Assembly: GCF_020026915.1 (NCBI RefSeq)
Contig: NZ_JAINUY010000006.1
Location: 248,001 to 312,000, forward strand
Direction of reading: 5' to 3'
From: Flavobacterium potami
GTDB lineage: Bacteria > Bacteroidota > Bacteroidia > Flavobacteriales > Flavobacteriaceae
Length of the DNA: 64,000 nt
This document shows positions 49,946 through 58,982 of the stretch, piece after piece. Below the pieces are notes generated by a model. It ran no database searches and was not told the DNA's origin. It saw nothing but the letters and a program-made list of their open reading frames with translations. The position numbers were made by a program, and so were the translations under genes. Every line of letters begins with the position of its first letter. The first letter of the stretch is position 1.

Positions 49946-52579
49946 TTAAAGATTGACATTCATCCAAGGTTTTGGACATTCATCCTTAAGATAGTATCCA
50001 AACCAATCCTCAATTTTTCTTGTCAAATCTTCTTGATTATCACTTTTGGAAAGAATGTGTCCGTCATCTGGATAAACAAGCATAACATTTTTTTTTCCTA
50101 ATCTTCTGAGTGCCAAAAAAAATTCTTTTCCCTGAGTTGGCTGGACATTTTCATCTAGTGCGCCCTGCCATGTTAATATTGGCGTTCCAATATTGTCCGC
50201 ATGAAATATTGGGCTGTTTTTGAAATAAGCCTCTTTATCATGATAAAAGGATTTGCCCATTCTGTATTGTTGATTTTCGTATCGCCAAGATTCTCCCATA
50301 TTGTTATTGGTATTTATAGTAAAATAATGACTTATATTGTCAGACACGGCTGAGCCACTAACGGCTGTTGCAAATATTCCCGTTTGAGTAATTATAAAGT
50401 TGACCTCATAGCCGCCAAACGAATGTCCAATTAACCCGACTCTTTTTTTATCAACTAATCCTATAGATAACACCTTTTCGACCGCAGAGGACACGCATTC
50501 ATATGCTGAAATTCCCGTATTTCCAATCTCATATGCAATATCTGGCAACAAGACAAAATAACCTTTGGAAGTTAAGTTGCTAATATTAAATCCCATTACA
50601 TTGTGTAATGACGGATTTACATATTCATTTTTAGCTTCGGATACAGTGGAATAAATATAAACAATCATTGGGTATTTTTTTTCAGGACTATAGCCTGCTG
50701 GATAGAATAATGAAGCATTTAAAGTTTTCTTTTTTTTATTTTCAAAATGAATCATTTTAGATTGTCCCCACTGAAAGTTTTTTTGATGTACATTACTCAG
50801 TGCAAGAATAGTATTTTTTGAATTTTGTTTGTCTCTAAAAATCAATGCGGGAGAATTATTAAACGTTTGTTGCAGATAGACAACGGTTTTGTTATTCTTT
50901 GATGAAAGTAAATTTTTTATTGCACAATCATTTGAAGTAAATTTTTCAATACCTTTTTTTAATTTAAGAATGTAATATCCTGAATTTGCGGTAGCTGTTT
51001 CAATGCCTTTTACAATTAAGGACTTGGTTAGATCGAAGCTGGCGGCAGTTATGCTTGAGTAATTAGAGCTAATATTATTTGTGGCACAAGCACTATCTAA
51101 CCTGTACTTTATCCCTTCCTCTTTTCCATAAGTCAATCTGTGACATTGTAAGCTGTTAATAGAAGCAATCCAGATATCGTAACTATCATAGAGCAAAAGT
51201 GATTTTCCATCAGTGCTCCATCCTGCTATACCCCAGACTTGTACCTCATTACCAGGATCAGCCGATTGACTATCCCATTGAGTTTCAACGAGAGAAGTGA
51301 GTTTGTATCTAGTTTCATTTAATATATTATAAATCCACCAATCATTATTTCGATAATAAGCTATATATCTCCCATCGGGAGAATAACTTAGATTATTAGC
51401 ATAGCCACTATGCTTATCCAGAAACAGCTTTCTATTTCCTGATTTTAGATCGACTAAATAATAGTCCATATCAGCTATCCATTTATATTGTGGCTCATAT
51501 TGTAAACGATCTGCTATCAAAGCATATTGCTGATCGCCAGTGAGGGCAATCCATGATACATCTTGTGAATTAATTGGGAAAGTAAAATTATTCTCAGGCC
51601 ACCAGATGCCTACTGATTGAAAATAATCTTGTGGACTTTCCGTTCTCGGAGTATATAGACTTTTATCATTAGTATTCCAGATTTCAACCTTTCCATTAAT
51701 TGTCTTCTTTACCATAGTTGTCGACATTCCGAAAAAAACTCTCTTTCCGTCATCAGAAATGGATAACCTTACATTGCTACTAGCATTAACTTTAGATAAA
51801 TTAGCTTCTTTGCAATTACCTATAAAATGAAGCTCCTTAGATTTTAAATGATAGTAATAAAGCATGTCCTCATCTCTTTCAGAATCATTCCGCCTAACGT
51901 AAAACGCTAGTGCAAGAGCTGTAGCATTCCATGTAAGAGTTGTAACAGATCCTGTCAAATCCTTTGCAATAACGTAAGAATTCAAATTGTTTTTAAAATC
52001 AATTCTCAATACAGCATTGAGCCCCATTTGCCTTGTAACATAGACTATACTTTTTTTATTGGGATCAAATTTATATGTTATCACGTCTTTTACAATTCGT
52101 GAAATTTTACCGTCTTTATCATAAATGGTTAAATTAGAACCGTCTCCATTGTTTTTCTGCGAAATAATTAAATATTCTGCATCCCATGAAAAATCAAACT
52201 GATTTACAAAATTTATGAATCTTCTATTTCCCTTTACTAAATCAAGTACGACAAGTGTATCACTTCTGAGGTACGCAAATGAATGTTCACTTCCAAAAAT
52301 GCCTGATTTTGCATTTGGGCAGACATAATTAATATCTTTATGTGTATGTTTAACAAATAATGTGTCTGTTTCGGATTCATAGGTTTTACTGAAACTAACC
52401 CACTTACCTTCGTCAGATATTTTCTCTGGACGCAAGGTACTCCAAAGGTGATAATCACTTTCGGTTACCATTCTTTTTGACAATACCTGAGCCATGGCGG
52501 GACAAGGTAATAATCCAAGAATAGACATAGTAATCACACTATAAAGGTATATCGAATAGTGTTTATAAGCATTTACCAT
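49946..52579 (-). CDS. Secreted S9 family (prolyl oligopeptidase-like) serine peptidase
   Basis: This 877-residue protein has a signal sequence (about 8-30), a beta-propeller region (about 45-600) and an alpha/beta hydrolase domain with GLIGHSFGGYEVNF (Ser720), GALDENVQPTQG (Asp809) and YPDDGHIL (His841), the complete S9 catalytic triad. Such enzymes cut short peptides after entry into the propeller. The start overlaps the susD stop by one base, so it is part of the susC-susD-S9 operon; the context suggests that the transporter imports peptides. Confidence 0.92.
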   Translation of the reverse strand: MVNAYKHYSIYLYSVITMSILGLLPCPAMAQVLSKRMVTESDYHLWSTLRPEKISDEGKWVSFSKTYESETDTLFVKHTHKDINYVCPNAKSGIFGSEHSFAYLRSDTLVVLDLVKGNRRFINFVNQFDFSWDAEYLIISQKNNGDGSNLTIYDKDGKISRIVKDVITYKFDPNKKSIVYVTRQMGLNAVLRIDFKNNLNSYVIAKDLTGSVTTLTWNATALALAFYVRRNDSERDEDMLYYYHLKSKELHFIGNCKEANLSKVNASSNVRLSISDDGKRVFFGMSTTMVKKTINGKVEIWNTNDKSLYTPRTESPQDYFQSVGIWWPENNFTFPINSQDVSWIALTGDQQYALIADRLQYEPQYKWIADMDYYLVDLKSGNRKLFLDKHSGYANNLSYSPDGRYIAYYRNNDWWIYNILNETRYKLTSLVETQWDSQSADPGNEVQVWGIAGWSTDGKSLLLYDSYDIWIASINSLQCHRLTYGKEEGIKYRLDSACATNNISSNYSSITAASFDLTKSLIVKGIETATANSGYYILKLKKGIEKFTSNDCAIKNLLSSKNNKTVVYLQQTFNNSPALIFRDKQNSKNTILALSNVHQKNFQWGQSKMIHFENKKKKTLNASLFYPAGYSPEKKYPMIVYIYSTVSEAKNEYVNPSLHNVMGFNISNLTSKGYFVLLPDIAYEIGNTGISAYECVSSAVEKVLSIGLVDKKRVGLIGHSFGGYEVNFIITQTGIFATAVSGSAVSDNISHYFTINTNNNMGESWRYENQQYRMGKSFYHDKEAYFKNSPIFHADNIGTPILTWQGALDENVQPTQGKEFFLALRRLGKKNVMLVYPDDGHILSKSDNQEDLTRKIEDWFGYYLKDECPKPWMNVNL

Positions 52580-53943
52580 TAGTACCCTGGATTTTGAGGT
52601 TGAAGATTCGGGTTCAGTAGAAGCTCACCATCTGGTAGTGGCCATAACATATCGTTATGATCCCACCCTGGCTTAGTTAATGACAAGACATCATCAAGAT
52701 GTCCTGTTCTTTTTAAATCAAAAAAACGATGCCCAAATTCAGTAAATAATTCATGTTTTCGTTCTTCTAACAAGGCGCTGATAATTTCAACCTGTGTTGT
52801 TGCTTGGGTATCGGCTAGTCCCGCTCTGTTACGTATTCTGTTCAGGTCATCCTTTGCTCCCGGAATTTCACCTTGCATTGCTCTTGCTTCAGCTCTAATT
52901 AAGTACTGTTCAGCAAGTCTCAATACTATAGAGTATTCTTGTGAAGTCCCTGTGTTAGATCGTTGTTTATATTTGTACGTATGATACCATATATTAGCTC
53001 CATTAGTAACTTCCTTAATCCAGTGTGTTCTTCTATTATCACCATTTTCAAAGGACTGAACAAAAGAAGGGGATAAACCAACAGAAGGAGGTGGTCCCGT
53101 TAAAAAAATAAAGATTGATCCTTCATTAGTGTTTAAGCCTTCTAGTTTAGGTTTAAATTGCCAAATAGTCGTTGAGCTTTCTCTCAGAAAGATATTATCA
53201 AGATTAGTATCCCAGCTATATTCAGGGTTGTCTATTACTATAGAAGCTTCATTTGCAGCTTGCTGCCAATTACCATGATACAAATAGACCCTTGCAAGTA
53301 ATGCATGTGCGGCAGCTTTATTTGGACGTACTCTTTCATCAGTAATATAAGCTTCTGGCAAAAGTATTGCGGCCTCATCGAGATCACTAATAATGTTTTC
53401 ATAGACAGATTCAACAGACATTCTTGACACCATTCTGTTGACTGTGTAATCTGTGGTCGTTACGTAGGGAATGTTGCCATATAGATTTACAAGATAAAAA
53501 TGAATAATAGCTCGAACGAATAACGCCTCGCCCCTAAATTGATTGCGTACTTCTGATGGTAATGAAGCGGAATTGCCTATCCCTTCTAATACGGCATTGG
53601 CTCCATAAACTTGTCTATAACTATTAGTCCAAATAGAAGCTGATGTTGGGCTAGTTCCCAACATTGTATTGTTAAATTCCGAATTTGGTGTTGTGGCATA
53701 ATAAGTAAGCTCATCGGCATATAATCCAAGTGTGTAGGATAGACCTAGCCCTTGTCCATTCAGTATACCGCTGTCTCTAAGCTTGGCGTACACGTCAGCC
53801 ATCGCAGCATTAACAGTATTCACATCCGAATATACTATATTACCGGGTAATTGCGATGCAGGCGAATCGACTTCGACAAAACTGTCGCATCCTATTAAAG
53901 AAAGGAATATTGCACTGTACAGTATGATTTTTAACTTTTTCAT
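52579..53943 (-). CDS. SusD/RagB family outer membrane lipoprotein
   Basis: This 454-residue protein has a lipobox LIGCDSF (Cys19), the AMADVYAKLRDSGILNG and LYADELTYYATTPNSEF segments, four TPR-like helices (NKAAAHALLARVYLYHGNWQ), and a C-terminal AEARAMQGEIPGAKDDLNRI with LLEERKHELFTEFGHRFFDL and the closing MLWPLPDGELLLNPNLQ, all SusD/RagB marks. It caps the SusC channel and binds substrate at the cell surface. Its partner lies 10 bp upstream; the S9 peptidase gene follows. Confidence 0.95.
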   Translation of the reverse strand: MKKLKIILYSAIFLSLIGCDSFVEVDSPASQLPGNIVYSDVNTVNAAMADVYAKLRDSGILNGQGLGLSYTLGLYADELTYYATTPNSEFNNTMLGTSPTSASIWTNSYRQVYGANAVLEGIGNSASLPSEVRNQFRGEALFVRAIIHFYLVNLYGNIPYVTTTDYTVNRMVSRMSVESVYENIISDLDEAAILLPEAYITDERVRPNKAAAHALLARVYLYHGNWQQAANEASIVIDNPEYSWDTNLDNIFLRESSTTIWQFKPKLEGLNTNEGSIFIFLTGPPPSVGLSPSFVQSFENGDNRRTHWIKEVTNGANIWYHTYKYKQRSNTGTSQEYSIVLRLAEQYLIRAEARAMQGEIPGAKDDLNRIRNRAGLADTQATTQVEIISALLEERKHELFTEFGHRFFDLKRTGHLDDVLSLTKPGWDHNDMLWPLPDGELLLNPNLQPQNPGY

Positions 53944-53953
53944 ATATCGGAAT

Positions 53954-56900
53954 TTAAAATGTTAATTGTATACCGGCGGTATAAAGTTTTAAAGGTGGTA
54001 GATATGCTGCATAAGCTAATTCTGGATCTCCGTTATTATAAGAGGTAAAAGTCAGCAGATTTTGCCCCTGTATAAATAGTTTGCACTTTAACTTATTTAA
54101 GGTTGGCAGTGGTAGATCGTACATTAGTGAAATGTTCTTCAATCTTATATATGAAGCATCAATAATTGCTGCATCACTATTACTATATTTAAAATATGCT
54201 CCTACAACATCACTATTGTCTCCACTTGTATAAGGTTGGTAAGGAGCTTGATCCCCTGGTTGTTGCCAATGTTGTGTTACATTGCTTAGTTGATTTCCAA
54301 AATCTCCTGGGCTGCTAGGATAATATCCGAAATTCTTCTGTTTGACAAATTGGAAAAGGAAATCCAACTGAAGCCCTTTATATGTAATTTGATTTTGAAA
54401 ACCACCAAAATACTTTGGGGTCAAATCTGCTATCTCTGTTAAATCATTTGAGGCTGTAACAACACCATCACCGTTAGCATCTGCGAATTCGTAGATGCCG
54501 GTATTAGTATTCATACCCAAATAATTGTAGACTTTTCTAATATTTATTGATTGTCCGATAACATATCTGTTTCTATAAGTGGAGGTAGCTAGACCTGGAA
54601 AAGCAATCAATTTATTTCTGTTAGCAGATATATTTATATTGGTGATCCATGAAAAATCTTTGCCTTGAAAATTTATAGTTCGGAGGGTGACTTCAAGTCC
54701 ACTGTTTTGTACGGTTGCCCCAAGATTGGCGGTTAACGAAGGGAATCCCGTAGTTGCTGGCAAGGGTATTCCTACCAACTGATCTGATGAACGATTTAAA
54801 TAATAGCTACTGGTTAGATATAAACGATCATTTAAGAAACCAGTTTCTAAGGCAATTTCAAATTTTTTGTTAGATTCCCAACCAAATGCAGGATTATATA
54901 ATCTTGATGGCTGTAACCCATTTACACCCTGATAGTTTCCGCCACTGGACGTATAGGTATCTAAAAATTGATAATCGCCAATCTGATCGTTTCCAGTAAC
55001 TCCATAGCTTGCCCGTAGTTTACCAAAACTTAGTATTTTATTGTTTGTCAAGAAAGATGCCGAAGAAAAAATCCAAGCAGCTCCGATAGCTCCAAAGTTT
55101 GCAAATTGCCTCCCTGGTCCAAACCTACTTGAGCCATCTCGTCTACCAGTTACGTTAATTATATATCTTTTATTCAAATTATAATTTATGCGGGCAAAAA
55201 AAGCCTGATATCTATATACAGTTTCATCACTTAAAGCAACACTAGTCAAAGCAGCTGATGTCATGTCGTGTATTAAAGCATTGCTTGAAAAGTCAGAACC
55301 TAGCTGATACATTCTACTTGTAATCTGATTCTGAAAAGTACCGCCCACCAACGCATCAAATTGACTATTACCTAAAGTCAATCTATAATTTAATTGCGGT
55401 TCAATGATCCACGATTGACGATCGGTTAAACTGTTGTAAAGCGCAGAATCATGACTTGTTAATCCGTAAGCCGGATCATACATAGTTGAAGGTTCTGTCT
55501 TACTTTCATTATTTGAAAGATCTGTAAACCCAAGATTTGTTTTAAATTGAAGTTCTGGCAGAAAATTATACGACAAAACAGCATTCGCATTGAGAGTATT
55601 TATTTTAGCAATAAATTCGCCTTTTAGTACACCTAGTGGATTAGTCCAAGTACTATTTTCCCAATTTAATTCTCCATCAGAGGTATACAAAGCTGGGGCA
55701 TTCGGAGCGAGTGTTCGTGAGATTGATGCTAAGTCAACAGTCGGTTGCTTATTTTTTTGTGACGTATACCCAGAAGAAAATTGTAACTTAAATTTTTGGT
55801 CTTCACTCCTATGATTCATACTAAAATGAACAGAACCTTTCCCATAATTAAAATCACCTGGCATTACCGTAGTTTCGGTACGGTAAGTTCCACTTAGTAA
55901 GTACTGTGTTGCTGAACCACCCCCTGAAACTGATGCCTGCAAATTATGAATTTCTGATGTTCCTCCAATCAGTTCTTTCTGCCAATCCGTATAGCGGTTT
56001 TGATCCCACGTGCCGTTCACATCATAAGCATATTCGGGGAACTCTGTATAGCCATCATTAGCAAATGCTTCTCTACGCATAGCCAAATATTGTTGAGTGT
56101 TCATTAGATCTAGCATACGTGTTACAGTTCCATAAGAGGTAAATGTATTAACAGCAAAAGTTGTTTTCTCACCACGTCCTTTTTTCGTGGTAATGAGCAC
56201 AACCCCATTGGCTCCTCGCGATCCATATATTGCGGTTGCATCTGCATCTTTTAGAACTTCAATACTCTCTATATCGCCGGGATTGATTGAATTTAAAGGA
56301 CTCGTTAGAGACGGATTACCATTATATGTTTGATTTGATCCGATGGTTTCACTTGAAAAAGGCACACCATCAATTATATATAAGGGTTCGTTACCATCTG
56401 CACGCAGACTATTGATCCCCCTAATCTTTATTTGAAAAGCTCCTCCTGGTGCTCCGCTGTCCTGAATAATTTCCACACCAGCCATTCTTCCCTGCATTGT
56501 GGCAAGCACATTTGTCACTGGCTGCGTTTCTATATCTTTTGCGGTTATTCTGGCAATACTTCCTGTTCGCTCTTTCTCTTTTACCGAATAATATCCCGCA
56601 TTAATAGTCACCTCCTTAAGTTGAGTGCTGTCTTCGACTAATACTATGTTAAATGATATTTTATTTCCGATTAGGATTTCCTTTGTGGCATATCCGATAA
56701 ATGAAAAGACAAGTATGTCCGTAGAGTTAGCCGTAATTGAAAAATTTCCTTTTTCGTCTGCTACGGTTGAAATGGTAGTACCTTTGATCATGACCGTTAC
56801 ACTTGGGAGCGGTCCCAGAGCATCAGAAACGGTACCTGTAATTTGCTGCTGTGATTGCTTTGTGTAGCTTCGAAACGTTAGTTCGTTTGCAATAATTTGG

Positions 56901-56974
56901 TTTGAAAGCAACAGCACAAAAATAAAAATGCAAAGACAGGAAGGCCTGCCTTTGTTTAATGAAAGATTTTTCAT
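53954..56974 (-). CDS. SusC/RagA family TonB-dependent outer membrane transporter
   Basis: This 1006-residue protein has a signal peptide (about 1-30), a carboxypeptidase-like N-terminal domain (ITGTVSDALGPLPSVTVMIK), the plug (RMAGVEIIQDSGAPGGAFQI, IDGVPF, ADATAIYGSRGANGVVLITT) and a 22-strand barrel ending in an aromatic-tipped strand (LKLYTAGIQLTF). It would import peptides or glycans with TonB energy. ATG 56974 is preferred over the in-frame 57040, which would put 22 polar residues before the signal. It heads the SusC-SusD-S9 operon. Confidence 0.96.
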   Translation of the reverse strand: MKNLSLNKGRPSCLCIFIFVLLLSNQIIANELTFRSYTKQSQQQITGTVSDALGPLPSVTVMIKGTTISTVADEKGNFSITANSTDILVFSFIGYATKEILIGNKISFNIVLVEDSTQLKEVTINAGYYSVKEKERTGSIARITAKDIETQPVTNVLATMQGRMAGVEIIQDSGAPGGAFQIKIRGINSLRADGNEPLYIIDGVPFSSETIGSNQTYNGNPSLTSPLNSINPGDIESIEVLKDADATAIYGSRGANGVVLITTKKGRGEKTTFAVNTFTSYGTVTRMLDLMNTQQYLAMRREAFANDGYTEFPEYAYDVNGTWDQNRYTDWQKELIGGTSEIHNLQASVSGGGSATQYLLSGTYRTETTVMPGDFNYGKGSVHFSMNHRSEDQKFKLQFSSGYTSQKNKQPTVDLASISRTLAPNAPALYTSDGELNWENSTWTNPLGVLKGEFIAKINTLNANAVLSYNFLPELQFKTNLGFTDLSNNESKTEPSTMYDPAYGLTSHDSALYNSLTDRQSWIIEPQLNYRLTLGNSQFDALVGGTFQNQITSRMYQLGSDFSSNALIHDMTSAALTSVALSDETVYRYQAFFARINYNLNKRYIINVTGRRDGSSRFGPGRQFANFGAIGAAWIFSSASFLTNNKILSFGKLRASYGVTGNDQIGDYQFLDTYTSSGGNYQGVNGLQPSRLYNPAFGWESNKKFEIALETGFLNDRLYLTSSYYLNRSSDQLVGIPLPATTGFPSLTANLGATVQNSGLEVTLRTINFQGKDFSWITNINISANRNKLIAFPGLATSTYRNRYVIGQSINIRKVYNYLGMNTNTGIYEFADANGDGVVTASNDLTEIADLTPKYFGGFQNQITYKGLQLDFLFQFVKQKNFGYYPSSPGDFGNQLSNVTQHWQQPGDQAPYQPYTSGDNSDVVGAYFKYSNSDAAIIDASYIRLKNISLMYDLPLPTLNKLKCKLFIQGQNLLTFTSYNNGDPELAYAAYLPPLKLYTAGIQLTF

Positions 56975-57355
56975 AATTTTAGATAGGATTAAAATTGAAC
57001 GAAAGTTTGGTTTTCTCTCGCCTTCTATGCAAGTTTCCACGCGCGCATTAGAAGGCTTTTCTTGTTAATTAATTCACCATAGGCATAATTTGGTTTTTTG
57101 GTTATTTTAATAAGTCAATAGATTGTTGTATGGATTGAAAACCTGCGGCTTTGCAGGGAAAATTATATCGCTGCTGATAGTAAAATTACCCAGCCCTTCC
57201 ATCGACTAACTCAATTGGAATACCAGTACGGGCCAGGCATCTTAAAAATGAAAATAAAGAAACTACAACATACGCAAACCGGTTAAAGGTTAGACAGAAA
57301 CTGTTGCGATCTTTTTAAATATCGAGAAGTAGCTTTGAGAAGTTGAGTTGTAGCC

Positions 57356-57472
57356 AAAAAAAAGAGGCGCGGGTACTCAGCTTATCGCTCACGAGGTACT
57401 GGTATACCCACACGCAAATAAGTGAGCCCACGCCCTTTAAGGCGTGAGCATTGGCACTTATCGTCTCGCGTG
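57356..57472 (-). ncRNA. Candidate structured RNA upstream of the susC operon
   Basis: The minus strand from 57472 to 57356 folds densely. Nested helices: CACGC (57472-57468) with GCGTG (57415-57411); ATAAGTG (57461-57455) with CACTTAT (57424-57418); GCTCACGCC (57449-57441) with GGCGTGGGC (57434-57426), where one pair is U-G on the minus strand but C-A on the plus strand, favouring minus transcription. A second hairpin pairs GGGTA (57409-57405) with TACCC (57375-57371) and an inner CTC/GAG. It ends in eight T (57363-57356). I know no matching family; comparison with Flavobacterial Rfam motifs is needed. The rest of 56975-57642 shows only AT-rich DNA and inverted repeats. Confidence 0.5.
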
Positions 57473-57642
57473 TTTAAAAATTACCAGTTTTCGTGAACGA
57501 GATTCAAAGCGAATGCTTCAAATATTTTCAAATGAAGTATCGCAAATTTAACTATTAAAATCAAATATAAAAAAAAAATATATGACTACAAAATTTCATT
57601 TGAAGATATTTTTTGTCGTCTAATGAATTTGTCAATTTGGAT

Positions 57643-58122
57643 ATGGCTAGATATAAAAATGAAAAGCTATTAAAAGCTTTAGGTGAAAGGATAAAAGCTC
57701 GCAGAATCCAAGCGGAGCTTGAGATTGAAGATTTGGCTGCAATGACGGGATTTACATATAATACAATTTCAAATATCGAGAATGGACTTGAAACATATAT
57801 TTCATACTTCATCCAAATATGTTTTGCAATAGGGATTCACCCAAAAGAAATTTTGGATATTGAACTAGAAATAAAGCCAAGATATGCGCTAACTCCTGAT
57901 AGACAAGAAAAGTCAAGATTAACAAAAAGAATCAAAACTTATATACAAAAGGATTACTTTAAAGAGGAAAGGTCAACTCGAGAAGTGACTGAAAAATTGA
58001 ACGCAGATTACAAATTAAATTTTCTTTCTAAAAATGTTTCTGTTATATTAAACAGACTTACCAAGGAGAATACTTTAAAGGTAATAAAGAAAGAAGGTAA
58101 AAATTTTTACACTAAGAAATAG
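57643..58122 (+). CDS. XRE family regulator with C-terminal winged region
   Basis: This 159-residue protein has a Cro/CI helix-turn-helix (about 10-70: LGERIKARRIQAELEIEDLA, MTGFTYNTISNIENGLE, GIHPKEIL) and a C-terminal region (about 95-159) with YFKEERSTREVTEKLNADYK and VILNRLTKENTLKVIKKEGK, resembling a small winged-helix fold. It begins the plus-strand accessory run. The ATG at 57643 is used; the frame is open to a TTG at 57613, less likely. A 12-bp inverted repeat follows its stop. Confidence 0.8.
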   Translation: MARYKNEKLLKALGERIKARRIQAELEIEDLAAMTGFTYNTISNIENGLETYISYFIQICFAIGIHPKEILDIELEIKPRYALTPDRQEKSRLTKRIKTYIQKDYFKEERSTREVTEKLNADYKLNFLSKNVSVILNRLTKENTLKVIKKEGKNFYTKK

Positions 58123-58123
58123 T

Positions 58124-58258
58124 AGAGAATACCCAAACTACTATTTTTAAATTAGTTAAGTTTTTGTATCTTTCAGACTACAAATCAACATAGTGGGTAT
58201 TCTCTTTAGCTCAATCTTCTAGCCATTTTTTAATTGCAGCATGATTTGCATACCCACT
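58124..58258. repeat. Nested inverted repeats around TACCCA motifs
   Basis: AGAGAATACCCA (58124-58135) is the exact complement of TGGGTATTCTCT (58194-58205). The second arm also pairs as AGTGGGTA (58193-58200) with TACCCACT (58251-58258). The two pairings compete for the same middle arm, which could form a switch or mark an element border. It lies between the XRE gene and the bPH-SHOCT gene. Confidence 0.55.
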
Positions 58259-58270
58259 TATGCTAAATTC

Positions 58271-58867
58271 ATGCCTATGACTGGACTTGACCTTACCATT
58301 AAAAAACATTGGACTGTATATATAATACCCGGAATTATAATTCTCGTGGCTTTATTTTTTGTTTATCTGTCTTTCGGAGTTACGACTAAGTGGATTTCTA
58401 TCAGCCTTCTGGTGTTTGCTTCCATTGTCGCCTTATCAAAAATATTAACCGTGCTCAATCTCGCAAGTGTCCGCTGGTCATTTAATGGAGGTGAACTTCG
58501 TGTGACCAAAGGATTTCTGCCGTGGAATAAGACGCACATCCAAATTCCAATTTTCGACATCTATGATTCGAGCGTTTCCAGCGGTTTTATGGGACATTAT
58601 CTCAATTTTGCACATATCAGCATCCGTAGAACTGAAGGTATGACCTCACAGCTGAGCGAATCGTATCTTGCAAAGGCTGCAGGCTTTTCATCTGTCCTGA
58701 ACAAATTTGTACAGGATTATAAAAAAGATCAAAGTTTTGTCAATAAAAATCCAGCACAAACAAGTGATGTGGGATTGGAACTGCAAAGACTTGTAGATCT
58801 TAAAAATACAGGCGTGCTTAACGAAGAGGAGTTTGAAAGACTGAAAAGAAAACTGATCGATTCCTAA
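58271..58867 (+). CDS. Membrane protein with bPH-like and SHOCT domains
   Basis: This 198-residue protein has two membrane helices (about 12-32 and 38-60), a bacterial PH2-like region (about 65-150: VRWSFNGGELRVTKGFLPWN, HIQIPIFDIYDSSVSSGF) and a C-terminal SHOCT motif (about 168-198: LQRLVDLKNTGVLNEEEFER and LKRKLI), a short helical pair common at protein ends. The function is unknown. The start could be ATG 58271 or 58277; the upstream in-frame start at 58241 lies inside an inverted repeat. Confidence 0.75.
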   Translation: MPMTGLDLTIKKHWTVYIIPGIIILVALFFVYLSFGVTTKWISISLLVFASIVALSKILTVLNLASVRWSFNGGELRVTKGFLPWNKTHIQIPIFDIYDSSVSSGFMGHYLNFAHISIRRTEGMTSQLSESYLAKAAGFSSVLNKFVQDYKKDQSFVNKNPAQTSDVGLELQRLVDLKNTGVLNEEEFERLKRKLIDS

Positions 58868-58869
58868 AT

Positions 58870-58932
58870 CTGCGGCAGTGACCGCAGTGGCATCCTTTGC
58901 AAAAGATACAGCGGAGTGCGGGGGAGCCGCAC
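58870..58932. repeat. Two GC-rich hairpins before the RES-like gene
   Basis: CTGCGG/CCGCAG (58870-58875, 58882-58887) and GTGCGG/CCGCAC (58916-58921, 58927-58932) are perfect 6-bp stems sharing the core TGCGG/CCGCA in a locally GC-rich stretch unlike the flanks. No T run follows, so they are not clear terminators. Confidence 0.45.
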
Positions 58933-58982
58933 CTGTAAAAATAAATTTCCATACTAATAAAAGATATACAACAAAATCCCAT

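Noticed and set aside
56975-57040. Longer SusC start at 57040
   Set aside because: It would add 22 polar residues ahead of a normal signal peptide.
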